The notes beneath the pieces were generated by a model. It ran no database searches, was not told where the DNA came from, and was given only the letters and a program-made list of their open reading frames with translations. This document shows, in pieces, positions 36,297 to 38,760 of a stretch of 38,760 nt of DNA. The position numbers and the translations under genes are program-made. Location: the NCBI RefSeq assembly GCF_001648475.1, contig NZ_LXSQ01000022.1:13704-52463 (forward strand). The letters run 5' to 3'. The DNA is from Eikenella halliae (lineage in GTDB: Bacteria; Pseudomonadota; Gammaproteobacteria; Burkholderiales; Neisseriaceae). Each line of letters begins with the position of its first letter. Positions within the stretch are counted from its first letter, which is position 1.

Positions 36297-37084
36297 AGTG
36301 GCTGTTTGCCGTTTTGGTAGCATTAAACATCATCGTCTTCGGCGGGATGCTGGTAACGCGCATGGCGCAACAGCAGCAGCCCGTGCCCGTTGTGCAGCAA
36401 CAACAGCCGCAGCCCACCACCGTGGTGGTGCAAACCGCCCCCGCCCAGCCCGCCGCCCCGCAGCAACCGGCCACACCCGTGCCGCCGGTGGATACAGGCC
36501 GCCCCCGTACCGTGCCTGCTGCCCCCGGCCGCCCCAACACCCCGGCCAAACCCGCCGGTGAAGCCCAGCCCAAGCCCACCCCCGAAAGCGGCATCCGCGC
36601 GCCCAACACCGCCTGCACTGCCGTGGCCGTGTTGCCGGAAGACGACTACCACCGCATCAAAGGCCTGCTCGCCCGCTGGCCGCACGCCGCCACCCGAGTG
36701 GTGGAGCGCCGCCGCGATTCCGGCCACGCTCAGCGTGGCAGTGAACGCTACCAAGTGAGCGTTACCATCGAAGGCGACGTGCAGGAATTCACCGCCAAAC
36801 TGCGCTCGCAGGGCTTCCGCAACGCCAGCGTCGCCGGCGGCCGCATGAGCCTCGGTTCGTTTAGCAGCGAACAGCAGGCCGAGCAAACCGCCGTCAAAGC
36901 CCGCCAAGCCGGTCTCAATCCGCAGATCGCCCGCACCGGCGCATCCGGCGGCGACCAATCTGCTGAATTGGGCGAATCCAAAATGCAGGTAACGTTTATG
37001 AATGTGGACGACAACGCCGCCGCCGGTATCAGCAGCGTCATCGGCCGCTACTCCCACCTGCGCCGCGCCCCCTGCCGCAAATAA
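36293..37084 (+). CDS. SPOR-domain-like membrane protein
   Basis: 263 residues. One N-terminal membrane helix (about 4-22), a Gln/Pro/Ala-rich linker (about 25-100) and a C-terminal folded domain (about 105-263). The stretch MSLGSFSSEQQAEQTAVKARQAGLNPQI follows the SPOR pattern (G.F....A......L...G), a fold that binds denuded septal peptidoglycan. The topology and the neighbourhood of cell-envelope genes suggest a division- or septum-related role; this is inference. It overlaps birA-coaX by four bases, so rfaE2, birA-coaX and this gene form a tight operon. Confidence 0.8.
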   Translation: MKWLFAVLVALNIIVFGGMLVTRMAQQQQPVPVVQQQQPQPTTVVVQTAPAQPAAPQQPATPVPPVDTGRPRTVPAAPGRPNTPAKPAGEAQPKPTPESGIRAPNTACTAVAVLPEDDYHRIKGLLARWPHAATRVVERRRDSGHAQRGSERYQVSVTIEGDVQEFTAKLRSQGFRNASVAGGRMSLGSFSSEQQAEQTAVKARQAGLNPQIARTGASGGDQSAELGESKMQVTFMNVDDNAAAGISSVIGRYSHLRRAPCRK

Positions 37085-37094
37085 ACAACCGAAG

Positions 37095-37165
37095 CGTGTG
37101 GCTGAAATAATGCTCCTTCACATGGAGGCGAGCCGCAGGCAGGAGTAGGAAAAGTATTTCGGCGG
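37095..37165. repeat. Degenerate small repeat related to the MITE-like family
   Basis: GGAGGCGAGCCGCAGGCAGGAGTA matches the interior of element copy A (GGCGGCGAGCCGCAGACAG... GGAGTA). Flanking GAAATAATGCTCC and GGAGTAGGAAAAGTATTTC are imperfectly inverted. Confidence 0.4.
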
Positions 37166-37279
37166 CAAACAATAAAAAGGCTACCTGAAAACTTTAGCTT
37201 CAACGAAGTTAAAACGTGGCGCAGCGCGGTTTCCGCGCCGCCCGGATTTCAGGTAGCCTCTTCTTCTTTGAGAAAAACC

Positions 37280-37308
37280 TTGAACTGCCAATGGATAAAA
37301 CTTATCAT
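37280..37308 (+). promoter_or_regulatory. sodA promoter
   Basis: TTGAAC (37280-37285) and TATCAT (37303-37308), spacer 17 bases, 39 bases before the sodA start. Overlaps the Fur-box-like palindrome. Confidence 0.7.
37293..37307. promoter_or_regulatory. Probable Fur box on the sodA promoter
   Basis: GGATAAAACTTATCA matches 11-12 of the 14 specified positions of the 7-1-7 Fur consensus TGATAAT-N-ATTATCA. It ends inside the -10 box, a repressing position. E. coli sodA is also Fur-repressed. Confidence 0.6.
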
Positions 37309-37347
37309 TGCCCATTCGCAAAACACATCTGAAAAAGGAAACTGATT

Positions 37348-37971
37348 ATGGCATACCAACTGCCCGCACTGCCCTACGCCTACGACGCGCTGGAGCCGCA
37401 TTTTGATGCGCAAACCATGGAAATCCACCACAGCAAGCACCATCAGGCCTATGTAAACAACGCCAATGCCGTGCTCGCCAACCTGCCCGAGTGGGAAAAA
37501 CTGTCGGCCGAAGAGCTGATTGCCCGCCTGGCCGAGCTGCCTGAAAACGTGCGCACCCCGCTGCGCAACAACGCCGGCGGCCACGCCAACCACAGCCTGT
37601 TTTGGCAAATCCTGAAAACCGGCACCACCCTGCAAGGCAAGCTCAAAGCCGCCATCGAGCGCGATTTCGGCAGCGTGGAAGCCTTCCAGGCCGAGTTTGA
37701 AAAAGCCGCCGCCACCCGTTTTGGTTCAGGCTGGGCTTGGCTGGTGTATGAAGACGGCAAGCTCAAAGTCGTTTCCACCGCCAACCAAGACTCCCCACTG
37801 ATGGGGCAGGCCGTATCCGGCGCATCCGGCTACCCGATTATCGGCTTGGATGTGTGGGAACATGCCTACTACCTGAAGTTCCAAAATCGCCGCCCCGACT
37901 ACATCAAAGCCTTCTGGCAAGTGGTCAACTGGGACGAAGCCGCCCGCCGTTTTGAAAGCGTGGCCGCCTAA
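37348..37971 (+). CDS. sodA: Superoxide dismutase, manganese type
   Basis: Dismutates superoxide to hydrogen peroxide and oxygen. 207 residues. Metal ligands H27, H82, D168 and H172 are all present. The residues that mark the Mn rather than the Fe enzyme are there: Gly78 in NNAGGHANH and Gln147 in TANQDSPL. By memory the sequence is strikingly close to E. coli SodA (PYAYDALEPHFD, GTTLQGKLKAAIERDFGSV, LDVWEHAYYLKFQNRRPDYI), whereas Neisseria species usually carry the Fe-type SodB. AAAGGAAA precedes the ATG. A sigma-70 promoter and Fur-like box lie upstream; an uptake-sequence hairpin follows. Confidence 0.96.
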   Translation: MAYQLPALPYAYDALEPHFDAQTMEIHHSKHHQAYVNNANAVLANLPEWEKLSAEELIARLAELPENVRTPLRNNAGGHANHSLFWQILKTGTTLQGKLKAAIERDFGSVEAFQAEFEKAAATRFGSGWAWLVYEDGKLKVVSTANQDSPLMGQAVSGASGYPIIGLDVWEHAYYLKFQNRRPDYIKAFWQVVNWDEAARRFESVAA

Positions 37972-37987
37972 GCGCCTGCCTGATGAA

Positions 37988-38031
37988 ACAGGCTACCTGA
38001 AAGCCCGTTCGGCATGTTCAGGTAGCCTTTT
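37988..38031 (+). terminator. Uptake-sequence hairpin after sodA
   Basis: AGGCTACCTGAA (37990-38001) and TTCAGGTAGCCT (38017-38028), 15-base loop, then TTTTCC. Confidence 0.75.
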
Positions 38032-38061
38032 CCAATTACTTAGCAAATACCAATCAATAAA

Positions 38062-38346
38062 ATGGCAACACTCAGCAACGAAGACATCCGCCGCTTCAAA
38101 CAACAAGCCCAGCAACTGCGCCCCACCGTGCTCATCGGCAAACAAGGGCTCACCGAAGCCGTTATCAAAGAAACCGACACCCGCCTTACCGCCCGCGAGC
38201 TGATTAAAGTGCAAGTGGCCGGCGACGACAGGCAGGAGCGCATCGCCATCGCCGAAGCCCTCTGCGCCGCCACCGGTGCCGAACTGGTGCAGCACATCGG
38301 CAAACAGCTGGTGCTGTGGCGGCCGAAGCCCGAAGAAAAAGAGTAG
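38062..38346 (+). CDS. yhbY: Ribosome assembly RNA-binding protein YhbY
   Basis: 94 residues, a single CRM domain that binds pre-50S ribosomes. Visible: SNEDIRRFKQQAQQLRPTVLIGKQGLTEAVI with the GKQG loop (26-29), then ELIKVQV and the end TGAELVQHIGKQLVLWRP. Length is typical. It stands between sodA and tRNA-Leu. No clear ribosome binding site lies before the ATG. Confidence 0.94.
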   Translation: MATLSNEDIRRFKQQAQQLRPTVLIGKQGLTEAVIKETDTRLTARELIKVQVAGDDRQERIAIAEALCAATGAELVQHIGKQLVLWRPKPEEKE

Positions 38347-38440
38347 GGCGGCTGTGCATTTTTTCATGCAGGGCAGGCCAAAGCTGTATCGGTGGCGGTT
38401 GATTTGTTATTCCGCAATATATCCGATTTCAAACAGCATC

Positions 38441-38468
38441 TTGCCAAACCGGCATATTGCAGTATAAT
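38441..38468 (+). promoter_or_regulatory. Sigma-70 promoter of tRNA-Leu
   Basis: TTGCCA (38441-38446) and TATAAT (38463-38468), spacer 16 bases, 12 bases before the tRNA. Confidence 0.8.
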
Positions 38469-38480
38469 GCCGCCTTTCCT

Positions 38481-38565
38481 GCGGACGTGGCGAAATTGGT
38501 AGACGCACCAGATTTAGGTTCTGGCGCCGAGAGGTGTGAGAGTTCGAGTCTCTCCGTCCGCACCA
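38481..38565 (+). tRNA. tRNA-Leu (TAG)
   Basis: The acceptor stem pairs GCGGACG (38481-38487) with CGTCCGC (38555-38561) and CCA is encoded. Anticodon loop TTTAGGT gives TAG at 38515-38517. A long variable arm is present, as expected for tRNA-Leu. Confidence 0.97.
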
Positions 38566-38633
38566 ATATATTCATATTTTTCATATTGTTATATAACGCT
38601 TGGTGCAAATTACGTCATCGGGCGTTTTTCTTT

Positions 38634-38760
38634 TGGGGCTGACGTAGATTAGTAGTTATGCTAGGCTACGAAAATGCAGATAACCAATTGTAAATTAAGC
38701 AAGAGAGTTCAAAATAAACTGCTTGAATTTTTCGTACTCCAAGTTACCACCCGTTCCGCT
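38634..38760 (+). mobile_element. Left end of an IS1016-like (IS1595 family) insertion sequence
   Basis: GGGGCTGACGTAG at 38634-38646 looks like the terminal inverted repeat of IS1016-type elements, and the transposase begins 40 bases further on. The element continues past the window edge. It lies about 70 bases after tRNA-Leu. Base composition is AT-rich compared with the genes upstream. Confidence 0.7.
38674..38760 (+). CDS. IS1595-family (IS1016-like) transposase, N-terminal 29 codons
   Basis: Open frame from ATG 38674 to the window end. It begins MQITNCKLSKRVQNKLLEFF and continues VLQVTTRSA, which is the typical beginning of IS1016-like transposases (KLSK.VQ.KLLEFFVL.VTARSAADLL). Catalytic residues lie beyond the window, so completeness cannot be judged. 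Confidence 0.75.
   Translation, partial: MQITNCKLSKRVQNKLLEFFVLQVTTRSA

Overview
The window comes from a member of the Neisseriaceae, very probably Eikenella. The 12-base word AGGCTACCTGAA and its complement TTCAGGTAGCCT occur at least 46 times by hand count. This is the DNA uptake sequence dialect described for Eikenella (AG-eikDUS), not the GCCGTCTGAA form of Neisseria. Gene content (Slam, BirA-CoaX fusion, 'Gcr' family protein, separate RfaE2) also fits this family.

Layout. 1-16100 is the core translation/transcription block: the 3' end of one tuf copy with rpsJ; rsmD and a ferredoxin; a tRNA-Tyr/Gly/Thr-tuf-tRNA-Trp operon; then secE-nusG-rplK-rplA-rplJ-rplL-rpoB-rpoC. It carries visible autoregulatory leaders (an L1-type site before rplK, an L10-type leader before rplJ), an attenuator after rplL and a long AT-rich hairpin before rpoB. 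From 16100 the DNA is GC-rich accessory and housekeeping sequence with many uptake-sequence hairpins. It holds an unknown membrane-anchored protein, a methyltransferase, a divergent pair of a surface lipoprotein and its Slam translocon (type XI secretion), a RidA/YoaB-like enzyme, lptF-lptG, a DUF2726 protein, ribE-acyltransferase-trmJ, an EVE-domain protein, two tandem paralogous small membrane proteins, an AT-rich SMI1/KNR4-like protein, a 'Gcr' family membrane protein, ftsE-ftsX, the rfaE2-birA/coaX-SPOR operon, a manganese-type sodA with a probable Fur box, yhbY, tRNA-Leu, and the left end of an IS1016-like (IS1595 family) insertion sequence cut by the window edge.

How genes work together. 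The ribosomal and RNA polymerase genes form one co-ordinated expression unit. lptF-lptG export LPS, and rfaE2 makes the activated heptose for its core. Slam would flip its lipoprotein neighbour to the cell surface, probably for nutrient (iron/heme) capture or host interaction; the ligand is unknown. sodA appears iron-regulated.

The most interesting items are the Slam-lipoprotein pair, the identical duplicated tuf genes with a broken rpsJ-S10 linkage, a family of small inverted-repeat elements, an AT-rich probable orphan immunity gene, and tandem membrane paralogues that carry an uptake sequence with each copy. All homology calls are from reading the protein sequences; no search was run.
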